Shown here: in pieces, positions 1 through 11,142 of the stretch | Layout of the letters: every line of letters starts with the position of its first letter | Numbering within the stretch: position 1 is the stretch's first letter | NCBI RefSeq assembly: GCF_016802725.1 | Contig: NC_052679.1 | Coordinates: 8,093,001-8,157,000, forward strand | Source: Solenopsis invicta | Taxonomy: Eukaryota; Arthropoda; Insecta; Hymenoptera; Formicidae | Direction of reading: 5' to 3' | DNA: 64,000 nucleotides | Made by a program: the position numbers and the translations under genes | Notes under the pieces: generated by a model | Database searches by the model: none | What the model was told of the DNA's origin: nothing | What the model saw: the letters and a program-made list of their open reading frames with translations, nothing else

Positions 1-814
1 TGTCAGAAGTTGTTATATTGTTTAGGGTTTTATGTTAAAACCATCGCTTAATGTCGCTTTGAAAAATCGAATTTTGCTCATTCGACATAAAACGCGGTTT
101 TCTTGGTTTTACAGGATGAAAGAATGTGCACGATCTTCAATATGTTCGCGATTACGTATTCAACATCCCTCACATATGCTTGTTCCATAGGAACAGAAAA
201 GTGTCGAAGTTGCGGCTCGAAACTGTGGTTGAATAGATTAATTTCAACGATGGAAGATCGTGCACCGCGCTGCTTGCAAATTGCTTGGCAACAATTGAAA
301 GCTTCTCGCGATAATTGCGCGAACGAATTCCGTTCGGTCCGCTTATTTCGCGGAGAACTAAACGCTGTAGCTCGTGCACATACGCGCGAGGCATTTGTAC
401 TTCGTCAAGAAATGTCAATCAAGACCCAAGGATAGCGGAACGTTTCCTGCTAATTAAAACAAAAAAAATTTATATTGTATTATTATCATATAACCAAAGA
501 AATTTCTCTGCTCTCCTTGATCCAGAGATGCCAACAGAATATATCCTTTACTGTATTGTAATTTTTTTAGGATTTAGGATTTAGGTGATCAGGTAATTTT
601 CAGGATAGAGAGTAAATATCTCTTCAAAGTAAAAAAAAAAAAAAAAAGTTTCTGCGGCAGGCAATCTGTTAATTCAAGGAGCGGAGTGTGTTTGTACTAT
701 TCTTTACTCGACGGTTCCGCTTTCTATAGCTTGATCGAAGTAAAGACGCCCGCGAACATGTGCGTGACACGTTGAATTAATTTATTAGCTAGTAGAAACG
801 ATTCTAAAACATAC
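1..814. other. OGT intron, no recognised feature
   Basis: Sequence left of the last visible OGT exon. Short open frames occur on both strands around 103-435 but resemble no family I know and lack splice or start support. There is a poly-A run near 631-648. The next expected OGT exon (after DEAK) was not found here, so this is read as intron. Confidence 0.5.
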
Positions 815-3800
815 CTTGGCTTCATCAAGTCTTGCTAATGCTTTCAAAAGATTACCAAGATCACTCCGCACGCAATAAAGGTCCTGCAACGTACAAAACA
901 TGTAAATTATTTCAACACAATTCGTATACTTCATTCAAAATAAGAAACTTTATCTCGTAACAAAACATTGATTTGATTTAAAGTTTTGTATCTCTGAATC
1001 TACGAGCTAAAGAACGATAAATCTGCCTTGCGTAACAGCAAGCCTTATACATACAAAGAATAAAGTTTTGTTCGTTCTACATTTAAGTAAACTGTTACTT
1101 AATCGGATAATGTCAATTTTCTCACGGGGTTGTATTGTAGTGCTGTAACGTAGGCTTGGACGGCTTGCTCCATGTCACCAGCCGCTACAAGTGCCGCGGC
1201 CAAGTTGATGTAACCGTCGATGAAGTCGGGTTTTAGCCTGACAGCATGACGATAATTCTCCAACGCTTCCGGAAGCTGTCCGCGCTCTTTATATACATTT
1301 CCCAAATTGCTGTATGCCTCCGCCAGCAATGGATTTTGCTTTATCGCTAAGCTACTATAATGTGCCGATCTAAAATGTACAAAGTTGTGACTTTATCAGA
1401 AATCTGCGTATCAAAAAGATATATAATAATTTAGAAACTCTGCTCGTCTTTCTATAGCAATCTGTAGTCTACAATCAAAAGAATTTATGGTATGAGGAGT
1501 TGGATGAGAACAAAAAACAGGATACTAGATAAGATAGAGAAAAAGCGGCGAATAAGAGGAAGGAGGGGAAACGCAAAGAGATGGAAGAGGAGAAGGCGAA
1601 TAGCTAATAGGAATTGAAAATTTGTAAATATGTAAAGATATAAAGTGTAAATGTAACAGACTAGTCAAGAGTAATGGGCAATAGCGGTAAGAGCTAGGTT
1701 AGGTAGGTTTAAGAATAGGTATAGTTTTTAGGATAGGCCAAATACGCGTATGGTATGGACGGATGAATGGACTAAGACAACTATTGTAAACCAAGTCCCT
1801 TCTTGGCATTGTTAAAAGCTGAAGCAATAAATTCTATTCTATTCTATTCTGTAGTCTATAATTAGAAATTATACTTACTTTTCTAATCTCCTACATTGAA
1901 AATGTATGGAGGAAAGTAAGAGGAGAACACCAGTGTTGTTTGTCTCCTGCCGCCATAACTGCATGCAGTGTCTTTCAGCGTTCTCGTAATCTCCTGCTTG
2001 ATATTCCCTGTGAGCAAGTTCTAGCAACCCTGAAACAAAAATTACAGACAGATGCTTGAGATGTTTGAGTAATCGAATCAATATTTGACTTAACATTTGT
2101 CAAAAGAATAAGATATCTCCTAGTCTTTTGTGTCTTTTATTCACTTTATTTAAGACCCCAATAGAGAACAAATATAGAAAAATGTTCTCTCGTTTCTCAA
2201 TAAATGAGTTTTGCGCTGAAAAAATTCTATTTTATAGTAGCAAAAGAAATGTACATATAGTTTTATGTAAAAATGCTCGCGCGTTTCGTGAATATCCAGT
2301 CAGACAAAAAAAAAAGTGAAAAACGTGTGAGGATAAGTTAAATTTTTAGAGAGAATGGTAACCCTCCCCCCTTTTTTTTCAAAATATTGTAAAGATGATA
2401 GAGAAGAAATATCTAAAAATAATAAAATGACTGTCGAGCAAATTTATATGAACCGCAAATTAAAACCGATTTCGTTATACTACAAAACGCGACGTGCGTA
2501 TCAAGAAAAATCTCTCATTCTCTCTCTCTCTCTCTCGTCAGTGACGAAATTGTTAAAATTATCTCGGCGAAGAGGCGAAGAAGCGACATCCAGAAAGTGT
2601 ACGAACAATAGGTATCCACGGTTTGATTATCGGTCAGGCCGATCAGCTCCTTGCCCTGGGTGTCCTGCGCGACCAGCAGGAGGTTCTGTCCTTTTTGCCA
2701 GTCATCGTCCTCGTTTTCCAAAGTCGCGATCAGCCCGTTGGAGCCTCTGAGCGCACTGCCCTTTTTCTCCGCAACGTGCACGCTCATCGCTTCGATTTCA
2801 CACGGCGGCGATTTCACACGGTGTAAATACAGAAACGTGGTGGTCCCTTTCGCGCAAAAGTCGCGAAAACTCGCCAACAGCTTTTCTTTCTGCCCTGCAG
2901 CCGCGGACACACTTTTTCGGAAACTCCGACGGCGAACGTGCGGTTGCGACTTGTCCGATTTCGGCGATTTCTCCTCTACGACTCGCTTACGCTTGGCCTT
3001 GGCTACGCTGGCGTTGGTTGGCGTTGGCTGGCGTTGGCGTACGCCTCGTTCTCCGGTTTGCTCCGGCTCTCGGCTATTCTTTTCTCTCCTCGGCCTCTGC
3101 CTGATTCACCCTCTATGCTCCCTCCCTCCTGACCACGGGAGTGCGCAGGCAGCGCTCAACACGGACGAGCCGATTGGTCGGTGCTATAGCGGACTCGGGA
3201 CTGACGCGTCAGATTGGAACGAAAAGAACCGTGCCGAGGAGCGGCGGGAGGGAATTTCAGGAGCGTACTCGTACGTATCCATTCGACGCTCTTCTGTATC
3301 TTCTCTCATTGTCATTTCAGAAAATTCATTTCTCTTTACAGCTGCGCTATATACGCTACGTTTCCCCGTTTCACGTTTCAGTCTCAACAAAATTGTTCAG
3401 TATTCTACGTTACATACTGGCTTTTACTTCTATCCTACTAGATTAATATAAGAAAATTATTTTTACTTATAATTTATAGTAATTAAAAGTCGATAAATGT
3501 CGAGTGAATCTTGTTATTCCTCTGAAAAGGGCGATTAGAAGAATTTATAAAATTGTATAAAAGAAGAATCACCCTACAACATCTTTCAAAAATAAAATTA
3601 ATCTGAGATTGAAATTTATAAAGCATATTCGTTTAAAACAAAACTTTTACTCATCATAAAACGTTTCCTTTAAAACGGAGCATATTTATTTTTATACATT
3701 TTTTGGCTACTAATTTTTGAGATAACTGCACGTAAGCGTGTATAAATGGAGCATGTATCATCTTAAAACAATGTCTCTTCTATACACGTATAAATGTGAC

Positions 3801-5130
3801 ATTAAAGTTATTACGATGATTAACAACTGCTCTTTAAACTTTTTTAAGTAAAAAAAAAAAATAAGTTGAAATTTCAACTTGAATCATTTAGATTTAGAAA
3901 TACGAATTAATATTCATATCATCGTGTCAAATCTCTATACACGTTCCTGTTCTGGGAGACCAAGGCAGGAGAGCTATCGCAACGAAAAAGGAAGGAAAGA
4001 GAGAAGGGAGATCTCCCCTCTCAGTGCAGAAGGCAGATGGAATAGGTACCCAGTGGAATATTCCATTGTCGCGTTCAACGAAAGGGGAGGAAGCGAAGAG
4101 GGGGGAAGGGAGAAGGTATCCACTGTCGAAGGAGGGGTAGCAAGCAAAGCTTTACCGACGACGCGATGCCGGTAAATTTATGGAAAGAAAACAAGAAAAC
4201 GCTTTTGTTCCAATACGATGTTCCAGTTAAAATAAAATCTCAACACAATCACTAAAAACACATTTATCTTTTCTTTTTATCATATAAAGAGTAAAATCCA
4301 AGGTGAAATACAAAAAAAAGACATTACACATTGAGAGTAGCTTAAGAAAATATGACTTAACAATGAAAATAATAAAATTTCAGAGGTTTGAAAGAGAAAG
4401 GGAGAAAGAGAGAGATTCTTATTACTTTAGCATCTAGCTATCACTAAAAACACTGTTAAAATGTTATGTACATGTATGTAGAGAACTTGGAACATTATCT
4501 TAGAATGTTACTTTGTATTTCATAAAAATTCAATGTACGTTTGTTCTAAACTTGAATGCATCAAATATCATATTATTTCACTTATCAGATTTTCCATTTT
4601 TTGCTTACTCAGGCCCAGTTTTTCATTATTCAGTTAACTAATGGTTAAACTTAACTTGATGTTTTTATCCAATGAGCTTCATCCATGATGATGCCAAAGG
4701 TGAAGCTCATTGGTTAAAACATCAGGTTAAGTTTAATCACAAGTTAACTAGACAATGAAAAACCAGGCCTCAAAGTTGTCAGCTATAATATTTAAAATTG
4801 ACTCATAAAAACTGTAATTCACATACAGCTGTGTTATCGCATTGATATCAACGATCAGAAAATATTACAGAGACATGATATACTTGAAAATTAAATTTAT
4901 CTCAACAAAGATATTCGAGTCAATATAGGAGTTTGAAAGCGTAGTAAAACATTTCAACTTGAAACTTAGCGTTGCACTGATGTATATTGGAAATTATTAA
5001 GCGACTACAAATGATAACCTCAGACTTTCCTTTTGCTGAAGAAAAATTTTTCTTTAGCAAATCAATTTCCAATCAGTCTGACAATCTGATAGCTGAAATC
5101 AAGGCCTTAAGTGATGCTTATGTACATATG

Positions 5131-5184
<54 letters not shown>

Positions 5185-5576
5185 TGCTGAATGCACGCAA
5201 TGCATCTGTATATTTAATCTCTTTTAATTGCACCTTTTACACTATGCGAATCGCTACAACCTGAAAATGGAACGGATCAATTTATGTTCGAGCTTTAGAA
5301 GAAAAACATAAAAATTGTAACGAGACATAAAACGAGTTATCATGTATACTTTTATATGCCATTTTCCACGGCCATGTAAGAGAATAGAGAACGAGCGTGC
5401 GTAAAGTACATACAAGTCGAGACAATCTGACAAGCGTAGATTAAAGGGGTAGAGAAATGGCATGAAAAATGTAAAAAGATCATGCCAACGTACCGACAGT
5501 CGACAGCTGCTGAATCTCGTTCATCTTCAGTATCACACTGGTGCCCGGTGCTAACTGCTGGTGGCCTTGCTGCTGC

Positions 5577-5609
<33 letters not shown>

Positions 5610-5629
5610 GGTTGCTGCTGAGCCTGCAT
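815..5629 (-). CDS. OGT: O-GlcNAc transferase (UDP-GlcNAc:peptide N-acetylglucosaminyltransferase), 5' part; 3' end outside window
   Basis: Adds O-GlcNAc to Ser/Thr of nuclear and cytosolic proteins; the fly gene is super sex combs. Four coding exons on the minus strand: 5629-5494, 2029-1879, 1369-1126 and 883-815. Exon 1 starts at the ATG at 5629-5627 and encodes MQAQQQP, a glutamine run, then a linker ending NEIQQLSTV. It stops at a GTACG donor in phase 1, which joins the next exon to give Gly-Leu-Leu-Glu-Leu-Ala-His-Arg, the conserved start of the OGT TPR superhelix. Later exons read CMQLWRQE, LLLLSSIHFQCRRLE, LLAEAYSNLGNVYKERGQL, the PDFIDGYINLAAALVAAGDM repeat and DLYCVRSDLGNLLKAL, all OGT TPRs. 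All phases agree. The remaining TPRs and the catalytic domain lie left of base 1. The long polyQ head on a separate exon is unusual compared with vertebrate OGT. Confidence 0.93.
1475..1848 (+). mobile_element. 5'-truncated non-LTR retrotransposon tail or SINE-like insertion in an OGT intron
   Basis: A purine-rich segment followed by non-coding sequence ends in AATAAA and a short TTCTA repeat (1831-1850), a typical simple-repeat 3' end of a non-LTR element. It is flanked by near-identical copies of CTGTAGTCTACAAT (about 1462-1475) and CTGTAGTCTATAAT (about 1850-1863), read as a target-site duplication with one mismatch. No reverse transcriptase coding remains, so the family cannot be named. 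Confidence 0.5.
2600..2910 (-). other. Unassigned GC-rich open frame within the large OGT intron; possible alternative first exon or nested gene
   Basis: The minus frame stays open across a GC- and CpG-rich block in otherwise AT-rich intron. It includes an ATG at the MSVHVAEKKGSALRGSNG stretch and continues ATLENEDDDWQKGQNLLLV then GKELIGLTDNQTVD. The composition (acidic, balanced, not low complexity) looks like real protein. The frame also extends upstream of that ATG. A CpG-rich promoter-like block follows on its 5' side to about 3250. I do not recognise the family. No donor that would join OGT exon 2 in the required phase 1 was obvious. Confidence 0.35.
2911..3280 (-). promoter_or_regulatory. 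CpG-rich island-like segment, putative internal promoter in the OGT intron
   Basis: GC and CpG content rise sharply over about 2600-3280 relative to flanking AT-rich sequence, with repeated CGTTGGC-type motifs near 3010-3040. Its position 5' of the unassigned minus-strand frame suggests a second transcription start for OGT or a nested gene. This is inferred from composition only. Confidence 0.3.
4611..4770. mobile_element. MITE with about 29-bp terminal inverted repeats
   Basis: The ends AGGCCCAGTTTTTCATT and AATGAAAAACCAGGCCT are inverted copies, and inner arms (GTTAACT, TTAACTTGATGTTTT, CAATGAGCTTCA) continue the pairing to a short centre. The 160-bp unit would fold into one long hairpin. 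No coding sequence. Confidence 0.75.
5140..5181. repeat. GT dinucleotide microsatellite
   Basis: About 20 uninterrupted TG units inside OGT intron 1. Confidence 0.95.
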
Positions 5630-6060
5630 GGCTATGTGTGGCAGCGAAACCCTGACGCACGACGAGGGACGGAGTGCGACACCGGATTTAACGACTCGCC
5701 GTTACAACCGACTCGTAGAACCACGCTCGGGATGGCAACTCTGACAAACGCACTTACGTCAAACGGCTGATACGCTCGATATGCATGTTAGCGCGATTTT
5801 CACGCCCGCGCCATTATGAATCCTCTCCTCAATCCCATTCCATTCCCAAACCTCCTTGCGAGCGAGAGCTGCGAGAGCAGAGAGCGCGCGGGGCACCGGA
5901 AACTCGACAGTCACGTTCGGTTATCTTCGGCCGTTTACGTCGTCGTCGCTCCGACTCACCTCGCGACCCTCGCGCGACCGATCGTCATCGCTGACAGAGA
6001 GAGACCGAGAAAGAGAGAGAGAGAGAGAGAGAGAAGAAACATTCGATTTATCGTATCGTC
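5630..6060 (-). promoter_or_regulatory. CpG-rich 5' leader and promoter region of OGT
   Basis: The block immediately upstream of the polyQ first exon is GC- and CpG-rich (CGCGCG, CGTCGTCG) in an AT-rich setting and contains a GA microsatellite at about 6008-6033. Its position fits the OGT core promoter and 5' UTR. No TATA box was identified. Confidence 0.45.
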
Positions 6061-6907
6061 CATGAGAATCGACTTCATCAAATTTTATTTAATTTTTAAG
6101 TAATATTTGATAAACTTGTAGAGAAATTCATATGATTTATATATTTTTTTTAGAACGCTACTGAACAAATTACTGCTGCTCTGTCTGTTATAGAAAAAAA
6201 TTCGGTAAATTTTTAATATGGGAATGATTTAAAGGCTTCAAAATTATTCTCTTCCCTTAAAAAATCAATTGTTAGGAATATTACTTCTATAATACAATTA
6301 TTAATTTTTTTGTATTTTTAATATAGATGCGATTAAGTGTAAGTATAGTTGGAAACATTGTTGGTATACAATTAAGCGCAAGAGATTGCTAAAGTGGCAG
6401 AAAAATATACATCCATGGCTACTTCTGCAGTAGAGGTAAGTTAAAGTATAGAATGTACTTTTATGCGATGTAAGCACGTTAATATTGTAAACAATATACA
6501 TTTTTGTTAATATAAGATGATAATGCAACGGATTCGTCGCGCACTTTAATCGCATTACAGAAGCCAAAGACGACATTGCAATCTCTAGTACGCAAGTTAA
6601 CGAAGGAGATAACTTTTCTGATAAACTTGTTGAAATAGTAGAAAAAAATTAAAAAACATCGTGTGAGAAGAGAAACCATTGAGCGCTCGTTAAAAAAGAG
6701 TCGGGAAATTGGAATTAATAATAATAAGGATAGATATTCAGAAGTACCTCTTTTCATATGTATAAACATATGATATAAATTACTCGGTAACAAGTGGAAG
6801 AAAATTCAAGGAGTAATTTTAGATGATAAAATAAAACAAAATCAAAAATTTTTTTTTAAATTTTGATAAGGATTTCGTTTTTTAATTATAATGTCTATAT
6901 GTATATT

Positions 6908-6995
6908 CCCATACAGCACAGAAAGCTGCAGAAATATTGTTGCAACATTGCTGCAACGTTGTAACAATATTGTTGCAAGTTTTGTGCTGTATGGG
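6908..6995. mobile_element. Short palindromic MITE, CCCATACAGCACA ends
   Basis: An 88-bp unit beginning CCCATACAGCACAGAAA and ending TTTTGTGCTGTATGGG. The interior is built of TTGCAACAATATTG-like words that are themselves self-complementary. It is related by ends and interior to the copy at 8272-8414. Confidence 0.75.
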
Positions 6996-7265
6996 TTCAT
7001 GTGCTTTAGGCACTTTTTACGTGAATATTTATAATTAACAAACAAATTGCCTTGGTCGCAATTGTGTAATATTTTATTTTTGTCTTATTTTATCATCTAT
7101 AAATTCCTTACATTCTCTTCATTTTCTCACATCTGTTGCCAAATATTGTATACACATGTATATAAATTAGATATTATTATATACAATAAATACGATAAAT
7201 GTGATTATACATAAATTATATACATACAATAGAATAGATTAAACCGATTAAACTATTACGTACTC

Positions 7266-7352
7266 CGTTTTATTCACTCTCTACTTTACTAACATTCGAT
7301 GACAACGCTGTAGATAATCGAGTGTCGATAGTGAAGTAAAGAGTGAATAAAA
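7266..7352. mobile_element. Small inverted-repeat element
   Basis: GTTTTATTCACTCTCTACTT and the inverted copy AAGTAAAGAGTGAATAAAAC flank a short unique centre, giving an 87-bp hairpin-forming MITE. Confidence 0.6.
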
Positions 7353-7797
7353 CAAGATAAGTATTAATAAAATGAATAAAACGGTATAAGTATAATATAT
7401 AAGTTTATGTCCTGATATCTCCTTGCCTTGCACGATTCACCAAAAGCGATTTCTCGAGCCCGAAATCTCGGATTTCTTCCTGGAACGACTGCAAACTGAA
7501 CTCTCTCCCATCTTATAATACAAAATTAATCTCTTGGCTGTTTTTATGATCTCTCCAGTACCTCAACAAATGCGGAATATGTTTCTCTGTATTTAATAAT
7601 AATTTAATATGCATTCTTATGAAAAATATACATATTAAACGCAAAAATATGGCTATAAACCTTTCTATTTTAATCTTTTAATTTTTAATGTAAGACCGTA
7701 AGAATCCTAGAAAATAAATACAAAATAGACAAATAAAACAACTTGATCTACTTATTATTTAATTTAAAAATAAAATTTAATTTTTATTAGTTCTATA

Positions 7798-7941
7798 CAG
7801 GGTGATTATTAAAGAATGTCCCCACTTTTTACCATAGGAGCACGCATTTGTAATTTCTAATATAATAATATGTTAGAAATATCCGTCGGTAAATCATGCT
7901 CCTATGGTAAATAGTGGGGACATTCATTAATAATCACCTTG
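7798..7941. mobile_element. Tc1/mariner-type MITE (TA target duplication)
   Basis: 144-bp element with ends CAGGGTGATTATTAAAGAAT and the inverted AATAATCACCTTG, sharing over 28 bp of inverted repeat including GTCCCCAC. It is flanked on both sides by TA. The CAGGGTG-like end plus TA duplication are typical of Tc1/mariner non-autonomous elements. Confidence 0.8.
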
Positions 7942-8271
7942 TATATCCAAATAAATCACGAAGAAAATGAGAGTAACGGGAGGAAACGAGAGTAACGAGA
8001 GTAACGAGACGTAGCGACAGGCCTTTTCAACCATTTTTAACGAATCCCTTTCACGTTCAATTGCTTAGTCATACGTCAATGCGAAAACTTCGACTTTATC
8101 AATATAGTTATACATTTCTCGTTACATATTTTTATAAATTATATTTCATTATATGTATATTTTTATATTTTGCAATTTTAAAAACGCGGTTTTGACGCAA
8201 AGACTTTTAATAGTTTTTGAATTTATTGAAATTTGACATTTTATTTTTCATATTCGGTGATTTCAAAAAAA

Positions 8272-8414
8272 CCGTACTTAATCGCACAGTACGTAATATT
8301 GCAACATTATTGCGACAATATTACAATGTCGCAGTAATATTACAGCGATATTGTAATATTACAGCAATATTGCAGCAATATTGTTGTTAGATTGCAATAT
8401 TACGTGCTGTACGG
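8272..8414. mobile_element. Palindromic MITE related to the 6908 copy
   Basis: The ends CACAGTACGTAATATTGCAA and TTGCAATATTACGTGCTGTA are inverted copies. The interior consists of TTGTAATATT/GCAATATTGC words repeated in alternating orientation. The left end is slightly diverged, so its boundary is approximate. Confidence 0.65.
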
Positions 8415-10112
8415 GTAATACATAAGTCTCTACAAAGCGAGAACATTTTATTTCTTACATATTTTATAATTATATCAGATATCACGTAAATAATTGTTTT
8501 GTTTTTCAGTTACGTATGTATAATTTTTATTGCTTTTCAATAGTAAAAATACGACAAAGACTATAAATTATCTCACCTGATACTTGAGATGAGATTCTAA
8601 TAATGACTAAATTTATGAGATTTAAATTAATTTTTCAAAAACTCTGCTTCAATATTTTTATATACAAAATAATTACGGAAATTTAATTATGTAAAAAGAA
8701 TTATAAATCTTGCTACAAAAATTAATATACCTAAAAAAAATGTTACACAAGATGTACTTACATAGATTGTCTGAACTAGTCAAAGCTACCAACATTAAAA
8801 ATTGTCAGTAGTTCCATTTTTCACTACGTATAAGCGTAAATTCCTGTATTACGAAATTGCTTTTTTAATGTCATCAACAACTCGTCTTCCAGTAGTCCTG
8901 TTTTAGCGTTTGCCGGAGTACATTCGCGTGTGCTATCGTTTGCTGGAAAACGAAATTAAACACAGTGCAATGTTGACTTTATCATCCTATTAATCATCAT
9001 ATTCGACCTAAAATTAATCATAATCGTTACAAATAACAATATCACATATGTATGAGTCAGATTTTAATAGTTTGTCTGGAAAAAGTGTGTGATAAACTTT
9101 TCTCGCTTATGCTCTTGATAAATGTGTAATTATAACATTAATGCATTAATAACTTGGCTGTTGATGCAAATCTTCTAATTTTTACAAAGTTTTACTAAAT
9201 AACATCTACTAAACGTAACATGGAACAGATTCAAAGAAGTTTCACTATATGAATAATAAGGTAAAGTCCAAGTTTAACTAAAAAAATTATTCATCCATAT
9301 TATTTATAGCGTACAAGTAATAATTGTTTTTCTCATCAAATAACATTTAAATTATTGAATTATTTTCCTTTTGAGTTTTGGGACAATTATTTTTCTTTAC
9401 TATAATTACAATGTAATTTAATTATGATTTTGTGGAAATAAACGTGTATATGTATAAAATAGTAAAATAGTGTAAATGGAAAAATGTATTTTATATAAAT
9501 TTGCTTATTCAGCACAAGCCGGTTAAGGTAAATAAAGTAATTATGCTATGTATAGTATAATTCTTATTATGTGATTGAAAATAAAATTCTTGAATAATAA
9601 CCGTGAATAATGTAATGATAACCGTATATAATAACCGTATTATGACATAAAAAACGGTTAGCTAAAGAGTTTCAAGAAAACTTACATCCCGGAACTTAAG
9701 CCTGATAACTTGTATGTACATTAACTACGATAATTATGATTCAATGTTCAATATTACAATTCTACATTCACATAAAACGCAAAAGAAATAACATTAAGAA
9801 ATAGTAAACAAATCTAAATTCTAATATGTTTGTAACCAAAGTACATCTTGCAGCTTAGAAATTTTCTATGTAATTGTATAGTTTGACAACATCTTATACT
9901 TTCATCAAGCTTTATACCTCGCAGCTACACGATCAATTTTTGCAACGTGAACTCCGGAAAATCCTACATGTCACTACGTTAATATACAGCTACATTTGAT
10001 ATCTTCTTCATTGAGAATTGTATAAAAGGCACGCAAGGCAGTTGATCGACGTGATCTTGCTCTATAATTTTGTATTAAAGTGTTAATGTTATTTCGAACG
10101 AGCAATTTTTTA

Positions 10113-10116
<4 letters not shown>

Positions 10117-10142
<26 letters not shown>
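10117..10142. repeat. AT dinucleotide repeat
   Basis: About 13 alternating TA units in non-coding sequence upstream of the Methuselah-like gene. Confidence 0.9.
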
Positions 10143-10148
<6 letters not shown>

Positions 10149-11142
10149 GTTATTCTAAAGAATAAAAAGATCTTGATAATCATATAATGGTGTTGAGAAT
10201 ATAAAGATTTCACAAACAATTCAGAGATTATTAGGCTTGGCTAGTAGCTAGTTAAAAAGTTAAAAGTTAAACAAAAAAGTTAATAATTTTTAACCTAATT
10301 TAGTTAATTTTAAATGCGTTAATTTTTAACTTTAACTAATTCGATATCATCCTCAGCATATGTAGAACAAATGTTTATGTGCAGGTGGTTCACTATTGAC
10401 TTACGAGAAAAGTTAACCCATCGTCGTTTTGAAATGACTCTTATTAAAATTTAATAATTATACTTTAATAATGACGAATTTTTTTAACAGGATTATATTT
10501 TATCGATGTATCACATGTAAAATTATATTTTACGTAAGATCATATTTTTAATAATTTAATGATAAAATGTAAAAATTGTAAAAGAATACATGTTTACATA
10601 AAAAAACAATATTTCTTTTATATTTCACATAAATTTAAATTATAAATAAAACTTCATCTCAATATAAAAAAAATCATTTGATAATTCATACTACTTATAA
10701 TTGTTTTGTTATTTAGAATGCAAAGTTAAAAAACTACGACATTCTAATTTTATATAAATAACGATTTTTAAAATTAACTTCTATTTTAACTTAATTTAAT
10801 CTTAACGTAACTTTAACTGAGTTAATTTTCTATTCATATAACTAAATTAATTTTATGTGCCATCAACTGAAATTTAATTTGGTTAAAAGAATTTATTAAC
10901 TTACCCAATCCCTGGAGATTATTCACCCACGCGCCTATCCTAATTATTTTCACCAATTAACAAAAGCCTCTCCTCGTTGCTTTGTCACCATCCACTTTTT
11001 GTTCGCCAGACAAAATCGTTGCAGAATGCAGCTACCCTCTATTACGTTTCTCTAATTGGCAACATTGCACTAGACATTTGCTTACAAGGCACAAAGAAAA
11101 GTCAAATTGATTTCGTGAATACGATGCATCAATAGTTTAACA

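Larger units (their letters stand above)
3452..5493. other. OGT intron 1, remainder
   Basis: Apart from a MITE at 4611-4770 and a GT microsatellite at 5140-5181, this AT-rich stretch shows nothing I can assign. A purine-rich segment at 3960-4140 gives open frames with no family resemblance. Confidence 0.5.
6061..11142. other. 5-kb gene-free AT-rich region with small inverted-repeat elements
   Basis: No exon, tRNA or coding similarity was found. Individually listed elements are at 6908-6995, 7266-7352, 7798-7941 and 8272-8414, plus an AT repeat at 10117-10142. The interval 8415-10116 shows nothing I can assign. From 10240 to 10900 there are many GTTAA/TTAAC words but no defined element. Confidence 0.6.

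Noticed and set aside
103..435. Overlapping open frames on both strands
   Set aside because: No family resemblance, non-ATG starts and no splice support; treated as OGT intron.
5561..5770. Poly-leucine open frame on the plus strand
   Set aside because: It is the antisense of the OGT polyglutamine exon; the minus frame has an ATG, a phase-consistent donor and joins OGT.
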